59,461 nucleotides of DNA, taken from assembly GCA_002869185.1 (NCBI GenBank), contig PKTN01000008.1, positions 1-59,461 on the forward strand, given 5' to 3'. The stretch comes from Denitrovibrio sp. Its GTDB lineage: Bacteria > Chrysiogenota > Deferribacteres > Deferribacterales > Geovibrionaceae. Below the pieces are notes generated by a model. The model had not been told where the DNA came from. It was given only the letters and a program-made list of their open reading frames with translations, and did no database searches. Positions 9,626 through 17,564 of this stretch are shown here, one piece after another (within the stretch, counting starts at the first letter, position 1; each line of letters opens with the position of its first letter). The translations under genes were made by a program, and so were the position numbers.

Positions 9626-10183
9626 ATACGAGGCGGTAAGTTTACTCCCGCTCCTGTCGACAAGGAACGGATTAACGACAAGATACCTCACAAAGAGGTA
9701 AGGCTGATACTGGACGATGGTGGTCAACATGGCGTATGCAGTATTACTGAAGCATTAGCTATTGCGGATCAGAAAGGATTAGATCTCGTGGAGATTGCTC
9801 CTACAGCGAAGCCGCCGGTTTGCAGGGTCATGGACTATAGTAAGTTCAAGTTCGAAAAGAACAAAAAGGACCGTGAGGCGCGTAAAAAACAGCGTCAAAA
9901 TCAGGTCGACACAAAAGAAGTCAAATTCAGACCGAAGATCGACGAACATGATTACGAAGTTAAAATGAAAAACGTAAAAAAATTCCTCGGAAACGGTGAT
10001 AAAGTGAAGGTTGTCCTTCGCTACCGTGGAAGGGAAATGATGTTCCAAGACATGGGTCTGAAATTACTTAATAGAATCAAAGACGATATCGAGGATCTTG
10101 GTACCGTCGACAAAAAACCCGAGATGCAGGGTAGACAGCAAGTTATGATGGTTTCGCCCATCGCTAACAATGCTGGAAACTAA
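9626..10183 (+). CDS. infC: Translation initiation factor IF-3, starting at AUA
   Basis: IF-3 keeps 30S subunits free and rejects non-standard start codons. The 185-residue frame contains the family's N-domain (ERINDKIPHKEVRLI), linker helix (KKDREARKKQ) and C-domain (MMFQDMGLKLLNRI). The conserved N-terminus RGGKFTPAP begins directly after an ATA codon, and GGAGG lies 6 nt before that ATA. No ATG or GTG is available upstream in frame with a ribosome site; the first in-frame ATG is at 9830, inside conserved sequence. IF-3 genes commonly use a rare start (AUU in E. coli) so that IF-3 represses its own translation. AUA here would work the same way. Confidence 0.93.
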   Translation: MRGGKFTPAPVDKERINDKIPHKEVRLILDDGGQHGVCSITEALAIADQKGLDLVEIAPTAKPPVCRVMDYSKFKFEKNKKDREARKKQRQNQVDTKEVKFRPKIDEHDYEVKMKNVKKFLGNGDKVKVVLRYRGREMMFQDMGLKLLNRIKDDIEDLGTVDKKPEMQGRQQVMMVSPIANNAGN

Positions 10184-10199
10184 TTAAAGGAGTTTTCGA

Positions 10200-10397
10200 A
10201 TGCCGAAAATGAAAACCCATAAGGGATCCGCGAAACGGTTCAAAATTACCGCTTCCGGAAAAGTGAAAGCGAAGAAAAGTGGACTGAGGCACATCCTTAC
10301 CTCAAAAACCACTAAAAGAAAGCGCGGTTTACGCCACCCTAGCATCCTTCAAGGCAAAGACGCTGCAAACGTCAAAAAAATGATGCCTTATGCTTAA
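10200..10397 (+). CDS. rpmI: 50S ribosomal protein L35
   Basis: 65-residue basic ribosomal protein with the typical start [14 protein letters not shown] and an end rich in Lys/Arg. It sits 16 bp after infC and 12 bp before rplT, each gene with its own AAGGAG-type ribosome site. Length is normal for the family. Confidence 0.98.
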   Translation: MPKMKTHKGSAKRFKITASGKVKAKKSGLRHILTSKTTKRKRGLRHPSILQGKDAANVKKMMPYA

Positions 10398-10409
10398 AGG
10401 AGGAATGTA

Positions 10410-10730
10410 ATGCCAAGAGCAAGAGGTGGGTACAAAACCCGCAGAAGAAGAAAGGAATGGCTCAAAAGAGCTAAAGGCTTCAGAGGTACTATCAACAACG
10501 TTTACAAGAAGACCCGTGAGCAAGTTGAAAGATCACTTCAAACAGCCTATGTAGGAAGAAAGCAGAAGAAGCGTGACTACAGAAAACTGTGGATCATCAG
10601 GATCAACGCAGCTGTACGTCAGCACGGTTTAAGCTACAGCGTCTTTATGGGCGCCCTTAAAAAGAAAGGTATCGAAGTGGATAGAAAAATCCTCTCCGAC
10701 ATGGCTGTTAACCACCCTGCTGAGTTCTAG
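10410..10730 (+). CDS. rplT: 50S ribosomal protein L20
   Basis: 106-residue rRNA-binding protein needed early in 50S assembly. The N-terminus ([26 protein letters not shown]) and the globular C-domain ([20 protein letters not shown]) are standard. It ends at NHPAEF, about 10 residues earlier than many homologues, but the stop is clean and followed by a terminator, so this looks like natural length variation. In E. coli L20 represses its own operon; no L20-binding leader could be recognised here. Last gene of the thrS operon. Confidence 0.97.
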   Translation: MPRARGGYKTRRRRKEWLKRAKGFRGTINNVYKKTREQVERSLQTAYVGRKQKKRDYRKLWIIRINAAVRQHGLSYSVFMGALKKKGIEVDRKILSDMAVNHPAEF

Positions 10731-10764
10731 CAACTCTGCAAGCAGGTTCAAGCTTAATAACTCT

Positions 10765-10798
10765 AAAAGGCGGGTGCTAGTAGCACCTGCCTTTTTTT
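10765..10798 (+). terminator. Terminator of the thrS-rplT operon
   Basis: GGCGGGTGCT pairs with AGCACCTGCC (one G-U pair) with a tiny loop, followed by seven T residues. It lies 35 bp after rplT. Confidence 0.9.
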
Positions 10799-10888
10799 AT
10801 GCAGTCAGCACCGCCAGCTTACTTCGAGATAATCCAATTTACTCCCACGCTTTTACGTCTCATTTCATTCGACTACCAAAGTTATTTC

Positions 10889-10917
10889 TGTCATTCTGAG
10901 CAAAGCGAAGAATCTCT
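10889..10917 (+). repeat. Interspersed repeat half-unit
   Basis: The TGTCATTCTGAG...GCGAAGAATCTC sequence also occurs, in inverted-pair form, at 27459-27528. This type of short dispersed element is seen in many bacterial genomes. It lies in a 384-bp gap (10731-11114) where no gene is apparent. Confidence 0.6.
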
Positions 10918-10983
10918 TTCCCTATATTCCTGCTCCACTTTTCAAGGGGAGGCAGAGGGGTTTCCTGACGCTATCCCATCTTT

Positions 10984-11016
10984 AGTCATTGCGAACCTTA
11001 AGGCGAAGCAATCTTC
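10984..11016 (+). repeat. Second interspersed repeat type
   Basis: GTCATTGCGAAC...GGCGAAGCAATCTTC has the same layout as the neighbouring repeat but with a CATTGCGA/GCAATC core. This resembles another widespread dispersed repeat. No second copy was spotted in the window. Confidence 0.4.
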
Positions 11017-11114
11017 TTGCTAGCTATAACGCTTCTTATCTCCTGTCAAAATATACTAATTTGACATTTCAAAATGGTATAGTAAAATTTATACAAGACA
11101 ATTAAGGGGAAAAA

Positions 11115-11867
11115 ATGGACTATTTACAATTACTAGTAGATTTACATCTTGATGGTAAACGTCAGGGACCGGGAAGCACAATAGCAACAAAACTAGCTGT
11201 TGAACTTGCGATGTTAAATAAAAATAAATCGATAAAGATAGCTGATATAGGCTGTGGTACCGGAGCATAAACACTGGATTTAGCTCAGTTGCTGAATGCT
11301 GAAATCACGGCTGTGGATTTATTTGATGATTTCCTAAAAGTCTTGATGAAAAATGCTGATAAACTAGGTATTGCTGACAAGATTACCCCACTTGCATGCT
11401 CTATGGACAAGCTCCCCTTTAAAAGTGATGAGTTTGATATGATCTGGTCTGAAGGAGCAGCTTATAACATCGGCTTTGAGAATGCTATCACCCAGTGGCG
11501 TAACTATCTGAAACCTAAAGGGATACTTGCGGTTTCTGAAATAACTTGGCTCACAAATAAACGTCCATCAGAAATTCAAGATTACTGGGTTAATGCTTAC
11601 CCTTAAATAGACACTGCGACTGAAAAAATGAAGATATTAGAATCTAAAGGTTTTTCCACGATTGGCTATTTCGTTTTGCCAGAATACTGTTGGATTGATA
11701 ATTATTACCAACCTCTAGAAAAACGATTAGATAGTTTCCTAAAGAGACATCCAAACAACGAAGAAGTCAAAGCTATTATTGAATCAGAAAAAGAGGAAAT
11801 TGCATTATATAAAGCGAATAAATCATACTATAGCTATGGATTTTATATAGCAAAAAAGTGTGATTAA
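11115..11867 (+). pseudogene. SAM-dependent methyltransferase interrupted by two in-frame TAA codons
   Basis: A single reading frame of 250 codons encodes a class I methyltransferase. The SAM-binding glycine motif DIGCGTGA, the following acidic strand AEITAVDLFDDFL and the FDMIWSEGAAYNIGFENAI core are all present. The frame is broken by TAA at 11268-11270 (directly after GCGTGA, where the family normally has a polar residue such as Gln) and TAA at 11604-11606. There is no frameshift, and sequence on both sides of each stop still matches the family, so the damage is recent or the stops are sequence errors. AAGGGG precedes the ATG. The target of methylation is unknown. Confidence 0.85.
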
Positions 11868-11968
11868 AGTTCCATACACCATCCATCTATAGACACTCTA
11901 ACATCATTCACATTTACAACTATTAAATATGCCTATAAACTACACCTATTAAATAATTGAGGTTCACT

Positions 11969-13213
11969 ATGTTTATTAGATCATTAATTGTTCTCATAAT
12001 TTCTACCCTAATCATAGGATGTGCTGGAACTAGTACAAGTGTAAAAAACTCTACTACCCCTACAATGTTTATAAATGCAACGGTCGTCAGTTCTAATGCT
12101 GAAATTACAATAGTAGATGTCGAACCTATTGATAAATACACAGGGAATGACATAGAAAGAACCCTTGCCGCAGAAGTACAAAACACGACATACCTCATTG
12201 AAGGCTCTTATACTAAAATTGGCAATAGCGAATACCTCGTAAAAGAGCGTAGAGGAAATACACTCATGCTTCAGGGACCTCTTGGGCTTCAGCCTAAGCA
12301 AAAAGTCAATCTCTATATACATAAAAAAACGATGATCGTATCTGACCTAAATGTAAAAGGTAACTCGAAAGCAATAACAGGCAACATAGCCTTTAGTGAG
12401 CTAAAAGCTAGGCTCTCAAACTCTGGCAATTATGTTGTTGTAGAACGTGAAAAACTTTCAGCAATATTACAAGAGCACAAGTTAGAATTATCTGGTCTGA
12501 CAGACCCGAACCAAGCATCATTCGTTGGAAAGCTTCTCAAGGCAGAAATACTCCTCTCTGGTGACATGATTAAAGTGGGCGGTAACTGTGTTTTCAACAT
12601 AAAAGCGATCGAAGTACCTACAAGTAAAGTTATTGGCGTGATAAACAAAAACTACCTCTGCTCTCAGGTGACTAAAAACTTTGATATCCGCTCAACTGAG
12701 AAAGAACTCGGATCATTTGAAAGTGGTACTGAAAAAGGGTGGATAGTGGGCAAGTCCCTATTTGCTGGTGGATTCACTATGCCAGACTTCACAACGGGGG
12801 CTAACGGAACAAAAGCTAGTCTTAGGTTGAGTGCAGATAAAAAAATACCAAATTCTGTCATAATAAATAGAGTCCTAAGAGATGTTTCAGGATTCACAGG
12901 CGTCACATTTTATGCAAAAGCTAATAAAGAGCTCATCGCAGGTTTTCTAATGGCTGATGCTGGTTTGGAAGGTGTAAAAAAGACTAGAGGGAAATGGGCA
13001 AGACCATTCTCCGTAGGTACCGAGTGGCGTAAATATAACATCAAATTATCAGAGTTAGTCCCATCTGCAATAAAAGCTGGAAACTTCAAGTTTGAAGACA
13101 AAGAATTTACTTTTGAACTGATAGATTTAATGTTCTTCTCCATACCTCAACATTTAAACGAAGTCTCTCTAAAAGGTGCTAAATTCTGGATAGACGAAAT
13201 TTCCTTTTACTAA
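11969..13213 (+). CDS. CsgG-like lipoprotein with C-terminal CBM11/CIA30-like domain
   Basis: 414-residue predicted lipoprotein with a signal ending IIG-Cys18. The middle part contains VVEREKLSAILQEHKLELSG, then VGKLLKAEILLSGDM, the pattern found in CsgG-type outer-membrane proteins. The last 160 residues form a beta-sandwich-like region beginning GSFESGTEKGW and including SGFTGVTFYAKANKE, recalling CBM11/CIA30 galactose-binding-like folds. No csgE, csgF or curli genes are nearby, so a curli secretion role is not supported. The start at 11969 is chosen because GAGG precedes it; an upstream in-frame TTG at 11957 overlaps that site. Confidence 0.68.
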   Translation: MFIRSLIVLIISTLIIGCAGTSTSVKNSTTPTMFINATVVSSNAEITIVDVEPIDKYTGNDIERTLAAEVQNTTYLIEGSYTKIGNSEYLVKERRGNTLMLQGPLGLQPKQKVNLYIHKKTMIVSDLNVKGNSKAITGNIAFSELKARLSNSGNYVVVEREKLSAILQEHKLELSGLTDPNQASFVGKLLKAEILLSGDMIKVGGNCVFNIKAIEVPTSKVIGVINKNYLCSQVTKNFDIRSTEKELGSFESGTEKGWIVGKSLFAGGFTMPDFTTGANGTKASLRLSADKKIPNSVIINRVLRDVSGFTGVTFYAKANKELIAGFLMADAGLEGVKKTRGKWARPFSVGTEWRKYNIKLSELVPSAIKAGNFKFEDKEFTFELIDLMFFSIPQHLNEVSLKGAKFWIDEISFY

Positions 13214-13221
13214 ACAACTAT

Positions 13222-13245
13222 AAGGGGTGTAAAAGCCCCTTTTTT
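13222..13245 (+). terminator. Terminator after the CsgG-like gene
   Basis: AAGGGG pairs with CCCCTT across an 8-nt loop, followed by TTTTTT. Confidence 0.8.
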
Positions 13246-13404
13246 CATGCCTTTTTGTCAATTACCTGTTGAATATATGCCCCTATTCTAGTAAAACATA
13301 AGACCTATATAAGTATAAATACCAGACTTGCCTATTTTGGTTGATAAGTTGTAGTTTTTACTACATTTATTAATCAAAAGAGACAATCTGAATCGGAGAT
13401 AAAT

Positions 13405-14418
13405 GTGGAATTGGACTTAAGCAGTATTCAGGGGTACGAGCAGGAGATCGCATCTGCAAAAACCTCAGACGAACTTTATCAGGTCAAGGTCAAGTACCTC
13501 GGCAAAAAGGGTCTCATCAGCGGTCTTAACAAACAACTGAAAGATGTACCAAACGAACATAAAAAAGATTTCGGCATGAAGATGGGCGAAGTCAGAAAGA
13601 GCTTTGAGGCGGTTTTTGACGCTAAAGAGGCTGATCTGGCTAAATCCGAAATGGACGCTAAACTTGTGAGCGAGGCTCTCGACATCACAATGGAAGGTTT
13701 CCCTATGGATGCTGGCTCACAGCACCCTATCATGTCAGTCTACTACGAGATAGCAGACATCTTCTCCTCTATGGGATTTGAAGTGGCTGTAGGTCCCGAG
13801 GTCGAGCTTGAGCACTACAACTTTGACATGCTCAACATCCCAGCAGAACACCCTGCACGTGACATGCAAGATACATTTTATATATCTGACAATGTGCTAC
13901 TTCGTACACACACCTCCCCTGTTCAGGCGAGAGTTATGGAGTCCACAACACCGCCTATAAAGATAATCGCACCTGGTAAGGTTTACAGATGTGACTATGA
14001 CATAACACACACACCTATGTTCCATCAGGTTGAAGGTCTACTCGTAGATAAGAACGTAACCTTCGCTGACCTTAAAGGGACACTGACAACATTCATCCAG
14101 CGTATGTTTGGTTCAAACGTACCTGTTAGATTCCGCCCATCTTTCTTCCCATTCACAGAGCCTAGTGCTGAGGTTGATATGGGTTGTACGATATGTGGTT
14201 CCGTTGGTTGCCGTGTTTGTAAAGGGACTGGATGGATAGAGATTCTCGGTTCTGGTATGTGTAACGACGAGCTATACCGCCACGCTGGCTACGAAGCAGG
14301 CGTTTACTCTGGCTTTGCCTTTGGTATGGGGATTGAGCGTATCGCAATGCTTAAATACGGCATCGGCGACCTTCGTTCATTCTTTGAAAACAACCTCAAA
14401 TTTCTCAGGCAATTCTAA
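13405..14418 (+). CDS. pheS: Phenylalanine--tRNA ligase alpha subunit
   Basis: Catalytic subunit of the alpha2-beta2 enzyme. The 337-residue protein has an N-terminal coiled-coil that binds tRNA (1-90), then the class II core with motif 2 (KVYRCDYDITHTPMFHQVEG) and motif 3 (GFAFGMGIERIAMLKYGI). A CTICG...CRVC cluster lies between them. The start codon is GTG with CGGAG in front; an ATG two bases upstream is out of frame. pheT follows after 11 bp, so the two subunits are co-transcribed. A small hairpin in the leader (TGTAG/CTACA near 13350) has no following T tract, so I do not call an attenuator. Confidence 0.98.
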   Translation: MELDLSSIQGYEQEIASAKTSDELYQVKVKYLGKKGLISGLNKQLKDVPNEHKKDFGMKMGEVRKSFEAVFDAKEADLAKSEMDAKLVSEALDITMEGFPMDAGSQHPIMSVYYEIADIFSSMGFEVAVGPEVELEHYNFDMLNIPAEHPARDMQDTFYISDNVLLRTHTSPVQARVMESTTPPIKIIAPGKVYRCDYDITHTPMFHQVEGLLVDKNVTFADLKGTLTTFIQRMFGSNVPVRFRPSFFPFTEPSAEVDMGCTICGSVGCRVCKGTGWIEILGSGMCNDELYRHAGYEAGVYSGFAFGMGIERIAMLKYGIGDLRSFFENNLKFLRQF

Positions 14419-14429
14419 GGGGTAACAAT

Positions 14430-16799
14430 ATGAAAGTTAGTATTAATTGGTTAAATAAATTTGTAGACGTATCCGACCTCGACCCAAAAGATATAGCTGA
14501 AAAGCTGACTATGTGCGGTCTTGAAGTTGATGCGATAGAAGAGAAAGGATCACTCAATAACGTTGTCGTTGCGAAGGTGATGAAATGTGATAAACACCCA
14601 GACGCTGACAAGCTCTCGCTTACCGAAGTTTTCGACGGTACAGAGACTTATCAAGTTGTTTGTGGTGCACCAAACGTTGCAGAGGGTCAGACAGTAGTTT
14701 TCGCTAAGGTCGGAGCAGTCCTACCTGGCGATTTCAAAATAAAAGCGGCTAAGATCAGAGGGCTAGAGTCACTCGGTATGATCTGTGCAGAGGACGAAAT
14801 AGGTATTTCTGACGACCACGACGGCATCATGATACTTGATAGCTCACTTGAACTTGGTACGCCAATCGATGAGATACTTGGTCTGCCTGACACAGTTCTC
14901 GAAATTGGTATCACACCAAACAGAGCAGACTGTCTCAGCATCATAGGCTATGCACGTGAAATAGCGGCACTCTACGACCGCCCAATGAAAACAAATGAAT
15001 ACACTATAAACGAGACTGACGACGCTGTAACAAACTACGGCGGAGTTGAAATCAAAAACAAAGAAGCATGCCCGACTTACCTCGGTCGTGTTATCAAAGA
15101 CGTTACAATAAAGCCATCACCTCTCTGGATGCAAAACAGACTGAGAGCTATTGGCGTTCGACCTATAAGCAACGTTGTAGACATCACAAACTATGTGCTA
15201 TTCGAATATGGTCAGCCTCTACACACTTTCGACCTGAAAGAGATCGACGGCAAGATCATCGTGCGTAACGCATCAGAGGGCGAAAAACTTCTTACTCTTG
15301 ATGAGAAAGAACGTACTTTCGACTCTAGCATGCTCCTTATCACTGACGAGAAGAAATCTCTCGCTGTTGCTGGCGTTATGGGTGGCGAACACTCAGGTAT
15401 CTCTGATGATACTAAAGACGTCTTCCTTGAGTGTGCTTACTTCGAGCCGAAGCAAACACGCATGACAGCTAGAAAGCTTGGCATGCAGACTGACGCTTCA
15501 TATCGCTATGAGCGAGGCATCGACCCAGTAAATACCAAAGAGATGGTTGAATACGCCTCCTACCTCCTCCAAGAGCTATGCGGTGGTAAGGTTTGCAAGG
15601 GTGTTCTTGGCGAATACAACGAACCAGAGGTTAAGACTGTTAAAGTGAATGCAGGATGGTTAAACGGCTACCTCGGTACTGACATTTCAATCGACCAGAT
15701 GGATCAGATTCTCAGTGGTCTAAACATGAACCCTATTGTGACAGGTACAGACATTACAATAACTGCACCATCATATAGAATAGATATGTCCACAAGACAA
15801 GACGTAGCAGAAGAGATAGCAAGGATGTATGGTTACGATAATATCCCTACTACACTCCCAAAAATCGACGCTGATTCTATGCCTATGCAACCTATTCTCC
15901 AAATGAGAAAGGATATAGCACAAAAACTTAAAACACTCGGTTTTAACGAAGCTATCAACTACTCATTCATGAAGGCTGATTTCCTTAAGCTTTTTGATGA
16001 TGAAAAGAAATTCGTAAAACTAATGAACCCTATATCAGAAGATATGGATACAATGCGTACTCAGGTTTTCCCAGGTCTTCTTTCGACTATCAAATACAAC
16101 CTGAACAACGGATTTAAGCAAGTTAGGTTCTTCGAATTCGCTTCCAACTTTGTAGAGGTTGGCGAAAAACTCCCAGAGCAGAGGATGAAACTATCTGCCT
16201 GTACTGCTGGTGAATTCTGGCCAATGAGCTGGGGCGCACCTGCAAGCTCTGAACCTTTCTTTATCCTTAAAGGTGTGCTTGAAAACATACTCAGCCAATA
16301 TAAAGTAACAGCTACTTTCGTAAAATCTGACAAAGCTTTTCTTCACCCCGGTAAATCTGCTGACGTTATCATTAATGGTGAGAACGTAGGTTTTATCGGT
16401 GAGCTACACCCTGCTTCAGCTGACGCTGCTGAGATTCGTGAATCTGTTACTATGTTTGAGATTGATATGCTCACTTTCAAAGAGAATGCTAAGTTTACTT
16501 ATAAATACGAGAACTTTAGCAAATTCCCATCAGTATACAAAGATATCTCTGTTGTTGTTGCTAAGACAACCCCTACAGAAAAGATGGAAGAGTGCATAAA
16601 AGCGACTAGCAAACTAGCCGAAGATGTATTCCTTTTTGACGTTTACGAAGGTAAAGGTATCGAAGAAGGTCAAGTGAGCCGTACTTTCAGAGTGCTTTTC
16701 ACTGCATCTGACAGGACACTCACAGACGAAGAGACAAACTCGACTCTTACTGACATGATTGCTAACCTCGAAAAAGACTTTGGAGCAGTGTTAAGATAA
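14430..16799 (+). CDS. pheT: Phenylalanine--tRNA ligase beta subunit
   Basis: 789 residues, normal for the long bacterial form. Order of parts: an N-terminal EMAP/tRNA-binding domain (KVMKCDKHPDADKLSLTEV), B3/B4 editing domain (RVIKDVTIKPSPLWMQNRL, SNVVDITNYVLFEYGQPLHTFD), B5 domain, a catalytic-like core without active site, and a C-terminal ferredoxin-fold anticodon-binding domain (FPSVYKDISVVV). Works only as a complex with PheS. Confidence 0.98.
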   Translation: MKVSINWLNKFVDVSDLDPKDIAEKLTMCGLEVDAIEEKGSLNNVVVAKVMKCDKHPDADKLSLTEVFDGTETYQVVCGAPNVAEGQTVVFAKVGAVLPGDFKIKAAKIRGLESLGMICAEDEIGISDDHDGIMILDSSLELGTPIDEILGLPDTVLEIGITPNRADCLSIIGYAREIAALYDRPMKTNEYTINETDDAVTNYGGVEIKNKEACPTYLGRVIKDVTIKPSPLWMQNRLRAIGVRPISNVVDITNYVLFEYGQPLHTFDLKEIDGKIIVRNASEGEKLLTLDEKERTFDSSMLLITDEKKSLAVAGVMGGEHSGISDDTKDVFLECAYFEPKQTRMTARKLGMQTDASYRYERGIDPVNTKEMVEYASYLLQELCGGKVCKGVLGEYNEPEVKTVKVNAGWLNGYLGTDISIDQMDQILSGLNMNPIVTGTDITITAPSYRIDMSTRQDVAEEIARMYGYDNIPTTLPKIDADSMPMQPILQMRKDIAQKLKTLGFNEAINYSFMKADFLKLFDDEKKFVKLMNPISEDMDTMRTQVFPGLLSTIKYNLNNGFKQVRFFEFASNFVEVGEKLPEQRMKLSACTAGEFWPMSWGAPASSEPFFILKGVLENILSQYKVTATFVKSDKAFLHPGKSADVIINGENVGFIGELHPASADAAEIRESVTMFEIDMLTFKENAKFTYKYENFSKFPSVYKDISVVVAKTTPTEKMEECIKATSKLAEDVFLFDVYEGKGIEEGQVSRTFRVLFTASDRTLTDEETNSTLTDMIANLEKDFGAVLR

Positions 16800-16872
16800 T
16801 TTCTACTTCGAGTTAATACAATATGCTCCAACGCTTACGCGGCTTCAGCTAGAAGCCTACTTCGATTATATC

Positions 16873-16899
16873 AAAGCCCACTTTCGAGTGGGCTTTTTG
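16873..16899 (+). terminator. Terminator of pheST
   Basis: AAGCCCACT pairs with AGTGGGCTT around TTCG, followed by TTTTG. Confidence 0.88.
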
Positions 16900-16966
16900 T
16901 TTGTTAGTCAATACCTCCTAACTTCTAGATAAAACTTTTCATTCCTGTAAACGACATAAAAAAACT

Positions 16967-17016
16967 GTAGAATATTCTACACTCACCCATTTAAAAACTA
17001 GAGAATAGTCTACACT
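16967..17016 (+). promoter_or_regulatory. Two upstream activator sites of the DUF2318 operon
   Basis: Site 1 (16967-16983) begins with the perfect 14-bp palindrome GTAGAATATTCTAC. Site 2 (17000-17016) matches it at 14 of 17 positions and shares the 3' end TCTACACT. The sites are 33 bp apart, about three helical turns, centred roughly 118 and 85 bp before the predicted sigma-54 start. That is where NtrC-type enhancer sites sit, and an NtrC-type regulator is encoded at the end of this operon. Confidence 0.65.
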
Positions 17017-17065
17017 TCTCAAGATCAATAAAACAAATATACCTATTTATCATATACTTACTTAA

Positions 17066-17081
17066 TGGCATTAAGGTTGCT
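17066..17081 (+). promoter_or_regulatory. Sigma-54 promoter of the DUF2318-ABC-two-component operon
   Basis: TGGCATTAAGGTTGCT has the invariant GG (-24) and GC (-12) exactly 10 bp apart, within TGGCA and TTGC elements. The predicted start near 17092 gives a leader of about 23 nt to the first gene. Confidence 0.7.
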
Positions 17082-17114
17082 TTATATTCAATAGAGAAAC
17101 CAAAGGAGAAATCC

Positions 17115-17555
17115 ATGAAACCAACTATTAAGCTTTTATTGATTGCCTTGATTATAACAGCTATCGCAGCGTGCGGTGGACCCAAGGATAAATACTCTAA
17201 GATAGTCCCAAATAATGGAACACTAACAATCCCATTAACTGATGTAAACGACGGAAACACTCACTACTACACTGTGAATGCTGGCGGAAAAGATATCAAA
17301 TTCTTCCTCGTTAAATCGAATGACGGTGTTATCAGAGCGGCATTTGATGCATGTGACGTATGTTTCCCAGAAAAGAAAGGATACAGACAAGAAGGGGACT
17401 TTGTAGTTTGTAATAACTGTGGTCAGAAATTTCACTCAAGCCGAATCAATGTAATAAAGGGTGGCTGTAACCCTTCACCACTCGCAAGAAAAAACGTTGG
17501 AGATAGCGTCATCATTTCTATGAAAGACGTAACCACTGGCGCTAGGTATTTCTAA
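17115..17555 (+). CDS. DUF2318-family lipoprotein with paired CxxC motifs
   Basis: 146-residue predicted lipoprotein: signal ending IAA-Cys20, then a beta-rich domain carrying C80-x2-C83 (DACDVC) and C99-x2-C102 (VCNNCGQKF), plus C118. This is the DUF2318 pattern; the cysteines probably bind a metal or Fe-S centre, or act in electron transfer. Homologues occur with FtsX-type permeases and an ATPase in iron-uptake gene clusters (for example next to FTR1/P19 in Campylobacter). It is first in an operon that continues with a permease, an ATPase and a two-component system. AAGGAG precedes the ATG. Confidence 0.78.
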   Translation: MKPTIKLLLIALIITAIAACGGPKDKYSKIVPNNGTLTIPLTDVNDGNTHYYTVNAGGKDIKFFLVKSNDGVIRAAFDACDVCFPEKKGYRQEGDFVVCNNCGQKFHSSRINVIKGGCNPSPLARKNVGDSVIISMKDVTTGARYF

Positions 17556-17564
17556 GGAAATATA

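Noticed and set aside
11268..11606. TAA as a reassigned sense codon
   Set aside because: TAA serves as the normal stop in many intact genes here, for example infC, rpmI, pheS, pheT and purF.
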